A DNA stretch of 64,000 nt, from positions 144,751,501 through 144,815,500 of the forward strand of contig CM032229.1 of the NCBI GenBank assembly GCA_019009955.1, read 5' to 3'. The translations under genes and the position numbers were made by a program. The notes under the pieces are model-generated. The model saw only the letters and a list, made by a program, of their open reading frames with translations. It searched no databases and had not been told where the DNA came from. Position 1 is the first letter of the stretch. Each line of letters opens with the position of its first letter. Shown here one piece after another: positions 1 to 10,327 of the stretch. This stretch comes from Riptortus pedestris. Taxonomy: Eukaryota > Arthropoda > Insecta > Hemiptera > Alydidae.

Positions 1-508
1 TCTTTAATACAGCAACTACTATCATCATAATGTAATGGTTAACCCTTGTAGTACAACCATTGTGTTCTCTCGGGACCTGCTATTTTCATATTACTATACC
101 CACACAAATCCTTGAGATAACTTCAAAAAATGATTACACTGATAACAAGCCATAGTATTTGGCATGATGCTTACTTTTTCTAATGCAGTATTTCATGCTG
201 ATTACAAATCTGAAAACTGTTTTGCTCTATCACGTTAGCTCTAGACTCTGCTCTAATTGCCAGGAAGGGGGGAGGGGGGATGGTGTATTACGCATGACCT
301 TTCATATGACATGTAGCAAACATTATTTTATTTATTTGGTTTGTGCCCCACAGCGATGGTGATTGGCGTAATTAGAATAATATATTTACTCCTTCATGTA
401 CTTACCTTTGTTGAATTTTATTTTTATATTATGGAAAATATTTCTTAAATATCTGAAAGTGTTTCTAATATCCTTGTTTTGTCTAAAAGGATAATTTTGT
501 CATTTTGT
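1..508. other. AT-rich sequence, nothing recognised
   Basis: Plain AT-rich DNA with a short G-run near 265-280. I see no repeat family member, splice-flanked ORF or RNA gene. Confidence 0.5.
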
Positions 509-1150
509 TTATAATAAAATTTTTATTTTTTTATTTTTAAAAGTGCGGCTCCAAAAAAATTTTACAAAATTTCTGAGAGTATATTTAGTATATATCAAAC
601 TATTAAGTATATAGATATCTGGCATGATGTTTACATTTTCTAGTCGATTTCCTTGGAAATTATAAATCTTCTGACTATGTAAATATTGTGTAGAAGTGCA
701 TTGGTGACAGCCAAGAAATTCAAACCAAACTAACTTTGAATTAAGGAACCTAGATGATGCTGTATAGTTTATGTTAATTAGTACTCTATTCAACAATGTG
801 TGCTCTACTGTAACTTGTCTGCGAGTTGTTTGCCTTGATACAATGTTAAACATATATAAATGGTTAATGTCCGATATCTCTAAAACGGTGGGTGATAGAG
901 ACAAACGGTATGCATATTTTTAATCAGCATGTCTCAAATGCCTTAAACCAATTGTTTGATACCAAGATATCCGCCGAAAGGTTTTTTTTTTGTTGATCAG
1001 TTTTATCTTGGTCTCCTTCTTTCCCATGTCTAATAATCTTGCGATACACAATAATTTGCGATGACATTGTTGTGCTTTATGATATGTCCAAGAAATGACA
1101 CTCTCCTTTTTTTTTACGTGATCGAGATAAATCATTTGGTTCCTCTTGTC
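509..1150 (-). pseudogene. Unidentified broken ORF (about 208 codons, one in-frame stop)
   Basis: Two minus-strand reading stretches, 1135-920 (71 codons) and 904-509 (131 codons), lie in the same frame and are separated only by one stop and a few sense codons (K-Y-A-Y-R-L). A TGA just upstream (about 1150) closes the frame. An open frame this long with one stop is unusual in DNA this AT-rich, so it may be a decayed transposon or gene exon. The upstream part is basic (KKK, KKETKIKLINKKK, RRISW). The downstream part contains ISDINHLYMFN, RQTTRRQ and a GCHQC motif. I recognise no family and see no flanking inverted repeats. It could be a chance ORF. Confidence 0.25.
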
Positions 1151-2679
1151 TCATTTATAACTTCTTGAATTTATTTTGAGTCCAATTTATCCTACTGATT
1201 CTGCTCCGAATCCACATTTACATGACAATAATCTATTATATTCTCTTTTGTGAAGAGAAAATAATAGCCGCAAAGCAGCACACTCCACCCGAACAACTTA
1301 TTTCTTAGCAATTGCAATCAAATTCAGTTCTGCTGCAGGCAGCTATACACCTTATAAATACTGTTCTTAAACTTGCAGGATATGTTTATGTGCAAAGCAC
1401 TGAAATTTTGTAGGTATAAAATTGTTAATTGATGTATAGATCAATATATTTACTTTTTATGAGCATCAATGCTTTCCTTTTTATTTTAAAAATATTTTAG
1501 AGTTTACTTTTTCTCCTAGATTATTGTAGCTAAATTTGGAAAATACATCATAAAATGTTACAAATAGTATATTGAAACTTCATGATTTCAAGGCTTCCAT
1601 TGTGATTCAAAGATAACAACTAAATTTTCTAAACAAAATTAAGAGATTTTACGCATATCCGACTATCGGAAAAGTGAAAAAAATCGGTAATCCAGTCTTT
1701 CCTTTGGCCTTCCAGGCAAAATGTTTCACAGGTGCATTAAGGAAAAGCTACGTAAATCTATAATAATTGTAGCCGTAGAATCGAAGGACGCCTTTATAAG
1801 AGTAAAGCGTAACTCTGCATACTGTCGAGCGGACTCGGTTGTTAAGGCACCTAACGCCATTGATGGCTGTCGAGGAACTGGGACGAAGTTGACACCGGCC
1901 AGCACGAAATGTCGTGCGAAACACAGCGAGCTTGCCAATGTTTCGACTGAGCACGTAGGAGAGAGCTATAACCATTGCGATCTCTATCGAAACACATTCA
2001 GTTATCAACTTGTATACAGTCTTGCCAGAAAGTTGCAATTCAGCTGATAACTTCCTTATTCGAAGTAAAGGACTTAATATCCCAAAAAGTTTTGGGTTTC
2101 GATGGACTCATCAGATAAGTCTCACACTGAAACCGCTTTGACTGTCTATCTGACGTGGCTCAAAAATCGCTAGGCCTCAAAATGTCGACATTAGAAATAT
2201 TGAAATTCTATAATTTCTAGTTATAGGCCTGCTCTTTTGGTATAAATCAACGGAGTGGGTCGTGAGAAGACCATTAATATAAAAATGCAAATCTCTTCGT
2301 ACGTATTATAGATAATAAAAATTGGTTTGGGTCATGAAAAGTCCTCTCAATTGTGTACTATAACTATTTCCCCTCAAAACCGTTAGAACAGAGATATAGT
2401 ATATCACTTCCAAATTAAATAAATTTAAACGAAATGCAACCAAATATTTTGTTTATTAATGTCGTAGCAGTAAAAAAAAATCATGTGATGGATGACGACT
2501 TAAGATTTTTACAAAATTATTGGCAATGGTTAAACAGTAAGTTTTATGACTATCTTATGAGACTTCTCACTACTTATATCGAGCGGACATTCTACCTTGT
2601 TTGCAATTATTTTAGGATGGAAGTACATTGACTAATTAAAACAGTGCATTGCCAATTGTGAAATACCATCAACTAAAGT
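1151..2679. other. No supported gene; slightly GC-richer patch at 1780-1960
   Basis: Overlapping ORFs exist on both strands at 1721-2047, the usual picture in a GC-richer stretch with few stop codons. No splice signals or family motifs single one out. The segment 1823-1850 (GAGCGGACTCGGTTGTTAAG) vaguely resembles a tRNA D-arm but lacks a matching T-arm. The rest is AT-rich and unremarkable. Confidence 0.4.
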
Positions 2680-2736
2680 AAATTAAGTAATTTGAAGACA
2701 CTCCAAATCTTTCCAATCTCACCCATAAAGTCTCTC

Positions 2737-2778
<42 letters not shown>

Positions 2779-3050
2779 AACACACAAACACACCACACGC
2801 ACGAACACACATACACACACAAACTCACGTGTGTGGGGGTTTGCAAATTTTCGATTTCCCCATCCGCTAAACCACCACACTTTTCTCTGTCCAAATTTAG
2901 CCACTTGAGTACTTGATCTTTAGTTTTACATATAATGTTAAAATATCAAATTTGACAACGATGAAATAAAAATTGTGACCTCTAGAGTGTTAACAAAATA
3001 AATCTCTTTCTCTCCACTCTCTCTTAAATATATACGTGTGTGTGTGTGTT
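2680..3050 (+). mobile_element. Old HINE-like fragment, central part
   Basis: The block 2855-3000 aligns with the HINE interior in order: a CCCCATCCGCTAAACC-like C/T tract, a diverged GGTCCGATTTCAGCCATTAACG, then CAACGATGAAATAAAAATTG and TGACCTCTAGAGTGTTAAC. The usual (TA)n is replaced by a short (TG)n at 3037-3050. Neither end is recognisable, so this is an old, truncated copy. Confidence 0.5.
2739..2830. repeat. (CA)n compound microsatellite
   Basis: Pure (AC)n runs from about 2740 to 2772, then becomes interrupted CA/CACA-rich sequence to about 2830. The histidine/threonine-rich ORF across it is only the repeat translated. Confidence 0.9.
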
Positions 3051-3685
3051 TCTAGAGATTATCGATTGAAAATTGAAGAATGTTCACGTACAACATTCCC
3101 TTATGGAAAACCACTGAAAAGTATTATACACATCCAGCAAAGTAGTTGTGAGGATGTTAGATACTCCAAAACGATAATATGACCAGGTACAACATAAGTT
3201 CCATGCAACATTTTTCTTCCAGGTGTACATGATCTAGAATAACTCGTCGTGACTATTCTTTTCCATAAGTCACAACACCTTCCACGTTTTTCTTCCTCTT
3301 CATTTTATTAATCGATTCCGAGATTTTCTAATGGTCATTAGAGGGGAAGCAGATATAATCCTATTATTCCATTATAGCCACCTGTTACAAATAGATTATA
3401 GGAGTCATTTAAAAGTCGTAAGCACTGTAAACCTTTCAGCATAATCGTTCTACACCATTACTTTTTTTTTGTATGCATATAACAAGTATTATTATAGATT
3501 GCACTGAGCTTTGTGAATCAGTACAATGGATATTTTCTGATGTGATATGTGGTCCACCACAGTGTCAGCATTACCACTATCCTGCTTTATTGTATCCGGT
3601 AAGTTCGAGTAACTACTGTAGTAGTCCTGTATACGTCATGGAAGCTACTAGACAGTCAAATAAGCAATTGCAGTATGCTAGCGAT

Positions 3686-3723
<38 letters not shown>

Positions 3724-3794
3724 CATTTTCAAAATTTCTTATTGATGTTACTAAAAAGAGGAGTGAACGGCCTTCCCCCCAAAGATTTGAACAA
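3051..3794. other. No supported gene; weak exon-like ORF at 3473-3689; (TA)n at 3690-3721
   Basis: A plus-strand ORF reads CQHYHYPALLYP immediately before a perfect donor (GTAAGT at 3600-3605) and is preceded by an AG at the end of CCACCACAG. That would give a 36-nt in-frame exon, but the upstream tract is not pyrimidine-rich and nothing supports expression. The ORF then runs into a pure (TA)n microsatellite. Confidence 0.3.
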
Positions 3795-3935
3795 AAAGTT
3801 TTTAGTATTTTGTACATAATGAATAACTAATTCTGTTAAGCCAAGAGAACGCACTTCTCAGGCGTTCGTCTAAAAAAATAATGTTAAAGTTTTCCTGAAC
3901 GTCTTGAGTTGTTCCCAAGATGTCTACTTCGATAT

Positions 3936-4005
3936 GTCTGCGTGGCTCAGTTGATAGAGTAAATTTTTTGTAACCGGAAATCTCGAGATTGAATCTCGTC
4001 GGGAG
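3936..4005 (+). other. tRNA-like sequence in the left arm
   Basis: It contains an A-box-like TGGCTCAGTTGA (3943-3954) and a B-box-like GAGATTGAATC (3985-3995), spaced as in a tRNA gene. The anticodon arm is poor and the acceptor stem does not pair well, so it is best read as a SINE-type tRNA-derived promoter rather than a functional tRNA gene. Confidence 0.5.
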
Positions 4006-4367
4006 GGACTAATTTTTTTTCTAGAGCTATAAAATTTTAAATATCTTTATGAATTGTAAAATAAAATAATAACAAATAAAGGGTAAAGCAAAATTTAACC
4101 GTTTTAAAATATTATTAAAGTATCTGCGTTATTATAGTCATAATCGTATATATTCAATTAATAATATATTTCTTGCATAATATAAATTTATACTTATACC
4201 ATTTATATTTTTGACAGAAAGCATTCGAATTTTCTTTGGATATATGGAACACGTTAAAAATTAAATGCCAATAATTATAAAAAAAAAAAAAACTTCTTAT
4301 TTATTTCTTAGTATGAAATAAACGCCCTAGAAAAAAAAAAAAATCCAAAAATTAAAAATTGTTGTGT

Positions 4368-4434
4368 TCGGCGAGATTCGATCTCTAGATTTCTGGCTAC
4401 AAAAAGAATATACGCTATCAACTGAGCCACGCAG
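4368..4434 (-). other. tRNA-like sequence in the right arm
   Basis: Inverted counterpart of the left-arm sequence. Read on the minus strand it has TGGCTCAGTTGATAG (about 4415-4429) and GAGATCGAATCTCG (4372-4385), closer to the consensus B box than the left copy. If both were transcribed, the two RNA polymerase III-type promoters would fire towards each other. Confidence 0.5.
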
Positions 4435-4667
4435 CCGCCTTGAAATGATTCTTCTTGGGAATAACTCAAGAGGTTCAGACAAGTTTTAACATTTTTTTTT
4501 TAGACGAACGCATGAGAAGTGCGTTCTCTCACTTATTATTCATTAGGCAGAATTAGTTATTCATTAGATACTTAACACAATAAATTTTCGTTCTAATCGG
4601 TGCGTGGGAATTTCTTGGCTTTCTTCAAATTTACAAATTTACTATAAATGCTCGGGATTTAGGTTGG

Positions 4668-5100
4668 CTGGTGGTGGTCCATCACCAACGGAAGGATAAG
4701 AAAGTGAACCACCTCCACTCATAAAAATTCTTTATTAACTGTAGAGTACTTTCGGGCCGAGTGCCCCAGTTTTAGTGCTCTGTGACATAACAAATACATT
4801 TATATAAAACCATGCAACATAAATAAATAAATAATATAAATCAAGTAATATCAACATATTAAAATGTTAAAAACAAATATATATATATATATACCTTGGA
4901 TGTGTGTGTATGTATATTGGTTTTTTAACATTTTTAATACGATGACAATACTTGACTTATTTTATTTATTTATTTATGTTGCATAGTTTTATATAAATTT
5001 GTTTGCTATGTCACATACCACTGAAGAAAGTGCTCTGAATTTAGTAAAGAATTTTTATAAGTGCAGAAGGTTGACCTTCTTATACTTCTGTCGTCTATAA
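4668..5100. mobile_element. Second foldback element, about 190-bp arms and short TA/TG loop
   Basis: The left arm (about 4670-4880) and right arm (about 4915-5100) are inverted repeats. Common landmarks are AAGGATAAGAA / TATACTTCTG at the outer part, ATAAAAATTCTTTA, GTGACATA, ATTTATATAAAAC, ATGCAACATAAATAAATAAA and ATGTTAAAAA. The loop is (TA)n plus TGTGTGTATGTATAT. There is no ORF. A related single arm lies at 39101-39220, so this is a dispersed family. It sits about 80 bp from the previous foldback element. Confidence 0.7.
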
Positions 5101-5114
5101 ATACTGCCACAATT

Positions 5115-5400
5115 TCTTATTGATTGAACTCTTAATACGTTCCATACAAAGCCGTAGACCATTTTTGTTAATGGCAGAAATCGGACAAGAAGAAGTGGAG
5201 ATTTGGAGAAAAGGTAAATTAAAAATTCTGAAATCTCTGTTACTAGATATATGTTATAATGTAACGAATTTTGTTATTTCACTTAACTATTATTCTGTAC
5301 ATTTCTTTTGGTTCTTAAAATATTATCGAAGATATTTTGTTCTCGTTCATGCAAATTTGGACTCTGAAAGTGTCCGTGTTCCTGCGTGAAGGACATTCAT
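5115..5400 (-). mobile_element. Degenerate HINE-like copy, 5' half
   Basis: Read on the minus strand, the recognisable interior is GTTAATGGCAGAAATCGGAC (5167-5186 on plus), AAATCTCTGTTA, the ATTATCGAAGATATTT block and an eroded 5' end where TGCGTGAAGGACATT stands for the usual TGCGTGACGGACTTT. The (TA)n and the 3' half are absent. Divergence suggests an old insertion. Confidence 0.55.
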
Positions 5401-5477
5401 CATAGATTTTGGTGGAAATGGGAGTCGCCATAGGTTATTTTAGAACTATAGCTCTTACTAAACTTTTGTATGACTGT

Positions 5478-5900
5478 TATGTTTACAAATAACTTCATTG
5501 TGATACTTTCCACTTTTAACCACAAACTTTATATTAACATCATGTTCTCATACATTTATAACCTACAACACATCTGACCTACAACATCTGCTTCCTTAGA
5601 TGATCCCTTCTTCTGCTAGTACCTTCCTTCTCCTCAGCTGATCCGCGTGTTTCTTCATCAGCCTTCCTTCTACTTCAACTAGCCAAAGTGTCCGAGTATC
5701 TTCTGGATCACCAGAACGCCTTCCCTTCCCTGCAGTCTAGCGCGTAGACTAACTCCTCCTGCCTGAAATAATTTACGGCAAGTGGCCTTCCTTCTTCCAC
5801 CGATTTCCTCTTGTTCTCATTCATATTCTTGTTTGCTTCTTTTTGTTCCGGACATAGAAAATCTACCTGTCACCTGGCTCTCCTCCCCATAAATATGTGA
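5478..5900 (-). mobile_element. LTR-like dispersed repeat (family 2), right boundary uncertain
   Basis: It begins TGTTATGTTTACAAATA (about 5478) and continues with TTTAACCACAAACTTTATAT, CATCATGTTC and ACCTACAACACATCTGA. The same block occurs at 52016-52170. On the minus strand this would be an LTR ending ...ATAAAGTTTGTGG... and finally AACATAACA, a normal LTR 3' terminus. The other end is not certain; the CT-rich segment to about 5900 probably belongs to it. No internal retrotransposon genes are present. Confidence 0.4.
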
Positions 5901-5904
5901 CGTT

Positions 5905-6640
5905 TTTTTGGTTATGGACTACGTAATATTTTGCGTTCGTGTATATTCATTCAGGCATTTTAGAATGCCAGTTATTTGATTAATAACAAACGCGATTCAA
6001 TAGGTCATCGTAATGGCAAGTTACTTCTGTTCCCATAGCATTTCATCTTCTCATTTGAAAATCAATCGCTCAGTTAAACCAGAATTAAACAGAGCATTAC
6101 AGACTGTTTGACAGGCAGATGGACAGAAGGCAGTAGAATCCTTATAGACCATATCTAATAGGTTCAGGAGTCTTAAATCTAACCTACTTGATTTTAGGAC
6201 CCACAGTAAATCAATGAACAATTTTCAACTACTGCCAAAGTAAATTGGAAATTATTTGGATTAATGGCTTTTCTAATCATTGCAGTAAAGTGTAGGAAAT
6301 CCGGCTTCCTTTCTCCTTCAAACATACATATATAAACATTCAATACTGTATCATAGAAATGTAATAATCTACAGCAAGTGTAGCAAATAATAACACAATA
6401 AAGCATTATGCTACAAAATCTTCAAATTGTGTTATTAAATTTTGAAGTATCAGGAATACTTAGGGACGTGCTTTTATAAATACGTTTGTGATAACTATAT
6501 TTTGTCTAACTTCTTGGATATTCTAAATCTTAAAAAAATACTGCAATAGTAAAAAAACAGATTATTGGCTTATTATGTAACTTAGTTATTTGATTTAGTC
6601 CCCACGAAAATCAATCGCCAAAATATAAACTAAACTAAAT
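5905..6640. other. AT-rich sequence, nothing recognised
   Basis: No repeat family member or exon signal is apparent. The short minus-strand ORF at 6194-6406 has no family features. Confidence 0.5.
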
Positions 6641-6651
6641 GCTTTACTCAC

Positions 6652-6723
6652 CAACAGGCTGTGGGTGAAGTGGTTGGAGGCTATTTCCAATAGATGCATG
6701 TTCTGCCAAAGGACTAGATGTTC
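6652..6723 (-). CDS. Candidate 72-nt internal coding exon (symmetric phase 1-1)
   Basis: Read on the minus strand, a pyrimidine-rich acceptor ...TTTCTTCATTACAG (AG at 6725-6724) is followed by 72 nt and a textbook donor G|GTGAGTAAAG (GT at 6651-6650). One frame is open throughout and gives (x)TSSPLAEHASIGNSLQPLHPQPV(x), with two bases completing the first codon and one base starting the last. The exon is therefore phase 1 at both ends and its length is a multiple of three, so inclusion or skipping would keep frame. The sequence is low-complexity and Pro/His/Ser-rich, as in linkers of regulatory proteins. I do not recognise the gene. The tract is GC-richer than its flanks. No second exon of the same gene could be identified, so the partner exons must lie outside the window or are unrecognised. 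Chance pairing of good splice sites is the main alternative. Confidence 0.5.
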
Positions 6724-6726
6724 CTG

Positions 6727-8070
6727 TAATGAAGAAACTCAATAAATTACAGTGAAAATTAAAACCTTTAATATGAATAAGAATAATACAATACAATGGC
6801 TAAAAGCAGAACTTATATTGGGTTGTTGTGTTCAGTTCTGTTTTCAAAGGACTTTGATTAAGGATTTAATCTTCAGGGTCATACATAAAAGAAATACTTT
6901 ACACTTTATGTACATAACTTATAATTAACTCGTAACACATAATTCTAAATCTGAACAAATGGACAAATTCACGACTGGTTATTAGAGCAAATCTTTATAT
7001 CACTCACTAGTATAACTATGTTGTTATAAATAATTTCCTTTCGGTCCGTTTCATTTATCAACGTAAAGATAAACAAAATAATAAAACGTAACAATGATAT
7101 ATCAACGTATTGTTAATATGTTAACAGTAAGTGAGGACGTTTTATGAAGCCTGAAAATTATAAATGTAAATCTTTTGGTTAATATTAAAATTAGGGAACG
7201 AATATATTAAACGAAATTAATAGGAAATTCAATGAGTAACAATAATAGTAATATTAAATTTTCCAATCATACTCCTAACAAAGGAGATATGTTGATTTTT
7301 TTAATTTCACCTCCTCTAACCCCCCCCCCCCATCCTAAAAATCAGTTTTTCCTTCAGAAAATTACCCTTAATAAAAAATTGCCGTAATTAAATTACGAAG
7401 TTTATCTTTGTTACTTATAGGCTTGTAGTTTTTTCGTTCACATCATAAATGATGTGATCTTGAACGATTTTTCAAAGGCGAAAGAAGAACAGCTGTGTTC
7501 TTCCAGATACTCAGTAATGCTACTTATTCTACAATTTTTATTCGTAGTCGAACCTGCTATTTATTTCGTTATTACGTTCTAAAGATTCGAAAAGTTTCGA
7601 ACAGACTTAAACAAATTCATCTGGAAGTTGACCTTTATCTGATAACAAGTGTGCTAACTTCAAACACTAAAATTCTCCCTACAGTAAATAATTGATAGAA
7701 TATTCCTCTATCTCCAATGCAAGAGGTAAACTATTATTTTTAAGATGATTTTTGGTTTTGGTCGACAAAGAATCTCATGAATTACCTTATAAGCACGAAA
7801 TACTTTTAGCAGTGTCCAGGGTGAAAATATCTAAAAATAAATTGCGAATTTATAGCACAAATTTCCTGAACTGTCTGTCCCACCCAGGCCACAATACAAT
7901 GATATTTGGTACAAATGTTTTGTTTTATTGAATTAGAAACTTTTCGTCTTCACTTCCCGGATTGCAAATAAGCTAGGACTTATTAAATAAAATTAAACAA
8001 ATCAGAGGGGAAGGGGTGAGATTTAATTCACACTTGGACATTTAAATTCATCTGCTTAAGGAATTATAAG
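6727..8070. other. No supported feature; poly-C run at 7320-7332
   Basis: AT-rich sequence. The segment around 7290-7360 (C-run then CATCCTAAAAATCAG) may be an eroded HINE C-tract, but flanking HINE landmarks are missing. The ORF 7495-7695 has no features of a known family. Confidence 0.4.
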
Positions 8071-8150
8071 ATAAGAAAAGAGTGAAGGTAACCTGTAGGC
8101 AGCTCGTCTCAATTAACCTTTGTAGGATAAAGTGGACGTCAAAAAAAAAA
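8071..8150 (+). repeat. SINE 3' fragment
   Basis: Matches the 3' part of the tRNA-derived SINE family: GGTAACCTGTAG, TCAATTAACC and ATAAAGTGGACGTCAA, ending in an A-tract. The tRNA-like head is missing (5' truncation). Confidence 0.65.
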
Positions 8151-8154
8151 TCGA

Positions 8155-9185
8155 AGTAATTAGTAATAACAATAAATATAATAAAACTAATATTGTTATC
8201 ACAGAATAAATACGCGTAAATATAGAAGTTTGTTATAACTGACTGAATGTGATATATTTTAAGAGCATCTGATGGAGTTCCTAGTGTCCCACAGATAACC
8301 ACAAATCGTTAGCTTGGCTAGAAATGTAGGGCTGTATTTATCAAGGCCATCTCCAAATGGAATAGCTCACTGTTTTCGGAATCGAACAATACATCAGTAA
8401 GCTCAAATTCAGTTTAGATTGCACACGGCAATTACGAGTAGAATAGACTTGTTCATGCTTACTGGAGCGTTTCATCTACGATAAATGTTGACTGAAAAAT
8501 GGCAAACGTTTTCAAGAAAATTAAAATTTATTTGACCATACATTTTGGTAACAAATGTTCGAAATGATTAAGTACGGCAGTTTTTACTTCAGTTTACGTT
8601 GAAGGCAAAACAGTGGACTATGAATAATTGATGGAAAACATGGAATATCTTCCACTTACTTATTATCTTACTCTACATGTTTCACGTCTTCTATCTCTCT
8701 TCAGAGGTTGTACACTTCTTATAAAATATTTCGAGAATACCACCGAAGCGGTCAAGTCAAGACTGACAAAATAGAGACGTACACTTCCAATCAATATATT
8801 ACATCAATACATTAAACTGAAGAACAGTACATAAGTATGACTGTATGATTACAAAAAAAATGTTCTGTTATCGATTGCTTATACTATTCATTCGCCTTCA
8901 ACGATTTGGGCAAGTGTGGCAGAAAGGCCCTATTAGTCTACATACAATGTTCATTTATTAGATCTAGATATAATATTAAATTATCCTTTCCAATGACATT
9001 CAGGACATAATAATGATTTCAACGCATTGGTCCTTAATATGTTTTTTTTAAATATTAGGATTTTAGTTTCTTTATTTAAACCCTTAAATAAGCCCTGCAT
9101 GAAATTACATACGTCTCAATCTTTGCAATGAAAATTAGTTTCTCCTTACGATATTTTAAATTAAGTAAATTGTAGTCCCTAGATA
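8155..9185. other. AT-rich sequence, nothing recognised
   Basis: No repeat boundary, RNA gene or splice-flanked ORF could be supported here. Confidence 0.5.
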
Positions 9186-9340
9186 TTATTTTAGCAGATT
9201 ACCCTTAAGGGAAATCAGCTATTGAGGTCGTACTCATGACGCGATTTTCGAAAAATTTCTTCAAATGTCCATCGATCCTACCCAGGAGATGACGAAAATG
9301 AGGTCCGTTCAAAATTATATATGTATATATATAAATTGAT

Positions 9341-10255
9341 TTTTTTCGCGAAATTTCAAGATAACTTTTCGTTTCACATGTCATAGACACCATAACTGCA
9401 TTTTGTTTCTTTCGTGTATGTTTGTTTGTTTGTTTGTTACCTTTTCACGCATAAACGGCTGAACCGAATTTTATGAAACTTGGTATGTATATTACTACTA
9501 ACCCAACTTAGACTTTAGGCTATGTTAATATTCTCTGAGACGAACAGGAGTGGGGGTTATAAGGGAGGCCTGAAATTAAAAATAGTGATATTTCGTTTCC
9601 TATTAGGGTTTTGGCAAATATGCACATAAAAAAAGTTGTTTATTTTGGCATTTAGAGAAAGTTTTGTCATATACACTTTTGTCGTATACCTAATTATAAA
9701 GGCGTTATACGCCAAAAAGAGATAGCAGAAGTCAACAATTTTATTTGGCACAAAAGACTCAACCGAACTAAACCAAACTCGATATGTGAATTAACACTAA
9801 CGTCTTCCTTATAATAAGCCATACTAACGGACGGGCAGGAGTGGGGGTTATACGGGAGGCCTTGATATTTCGTCTCCTATTGGGGTTTCGGCAAATATGG
9901 ACATAACGAAGTTGTTTATTTTATTATTTAGTGAAAATTGCTCAACAATTCTTTGGAACTACAAGGTACCTCACCGGGAAAAATTAATTCAAATGTATGT
10001 TAATATTTTGTGCTTAATAATTCAAATCTATGCATAATGCACAGGAAACGGGAAATATGACAATATGGAGAACAGTGAAGTCTTACATAAAAAAATAATT
10101 TTATTATTAACAAATCCACAGAAACGACGGGTATTTAAACTAAACACTGGGAAGGGTAAATGTCAAAATATTGAGCAAAGTAAAGCCTTGCCAAAAAAAT
10201 ACCATCACCATTCACCCTCAAATGAATTCCCGAGCGAAGCCGGGTATCTGAGCTA
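9341..10255 (+). mobile_element. Non-autonomous Helitron nested in HINE (TA)n
   Basis: The right end has the canonical Helitron form: the hairpin CCCGAGCGAAGCCGGG (10230-10245), then TATCTGAG and CTAG, followed by T of the host (TA)n. The body contains ACGCATAAACGGCTGAACCG and ATGAAACTTGGTATGT (about 9448-9490), a text typical of arthropod Helitron tails. A block of about 105 bp is repeated inside (GTGGGGGTTATA...GGAGGCC, 9551-9660 and 9840-9945). The 5' boundary is uncertain (9341-9350) because no TC start is distinct from the TA flank. No replicase is encoded; the ORF 10065-10256 is part of the tail. Confidence 0.75.

Positions 10256-10321
<66 letters not shown>
10256..10321. repeat. (TA)n microsatellite of the split HINE
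   Basis: About 66 bp of pure TA between the Helitron end and the HINE interior. It is the remainder of the HINE central microsatellite. Confidence 0.9.

Positions 10322-10327
<6 letters not shown>

Larger units (their letters stand above)
3795..4590. mobile_element. Foldback (MITE-like) element with about 220-bp inverted arms carrying tRNA-like sequence
   Basis: The left arm (about 3800-4010) and right arm (about 4345-4588) are inverted copies at roughly 80% identity. Shared landmarks are AATGAATAACTAATTCTG, GAGAACGCACTTCTCA.GCG, TTCGTCTAAAAAAA and the inner CTGCGTGGCTCAGTTGATAG. The intervening 330 bp is very AT-rich with no ORF. The structure is either a non-autonomous DNA transposon with long terminal inverted repeats, or two copies of a tRNA-derived SINE inserted head to head. 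The similarity extends well outside the tRNA-like part, which fits both. No target-site duplication is obvious. Confidence 0.7.

Noticed and set aside
1823..1890. tRNA-like segment
   Set aside because: It has a D-arm-like stretch only; no matching T-arm or acceptor stem.
3936..4434. Functional tRNA genes
   Set aside because: A and B boxes are present, but the acceptor and anticodon arms do not fold well and the sequences sit inside repeat arms.
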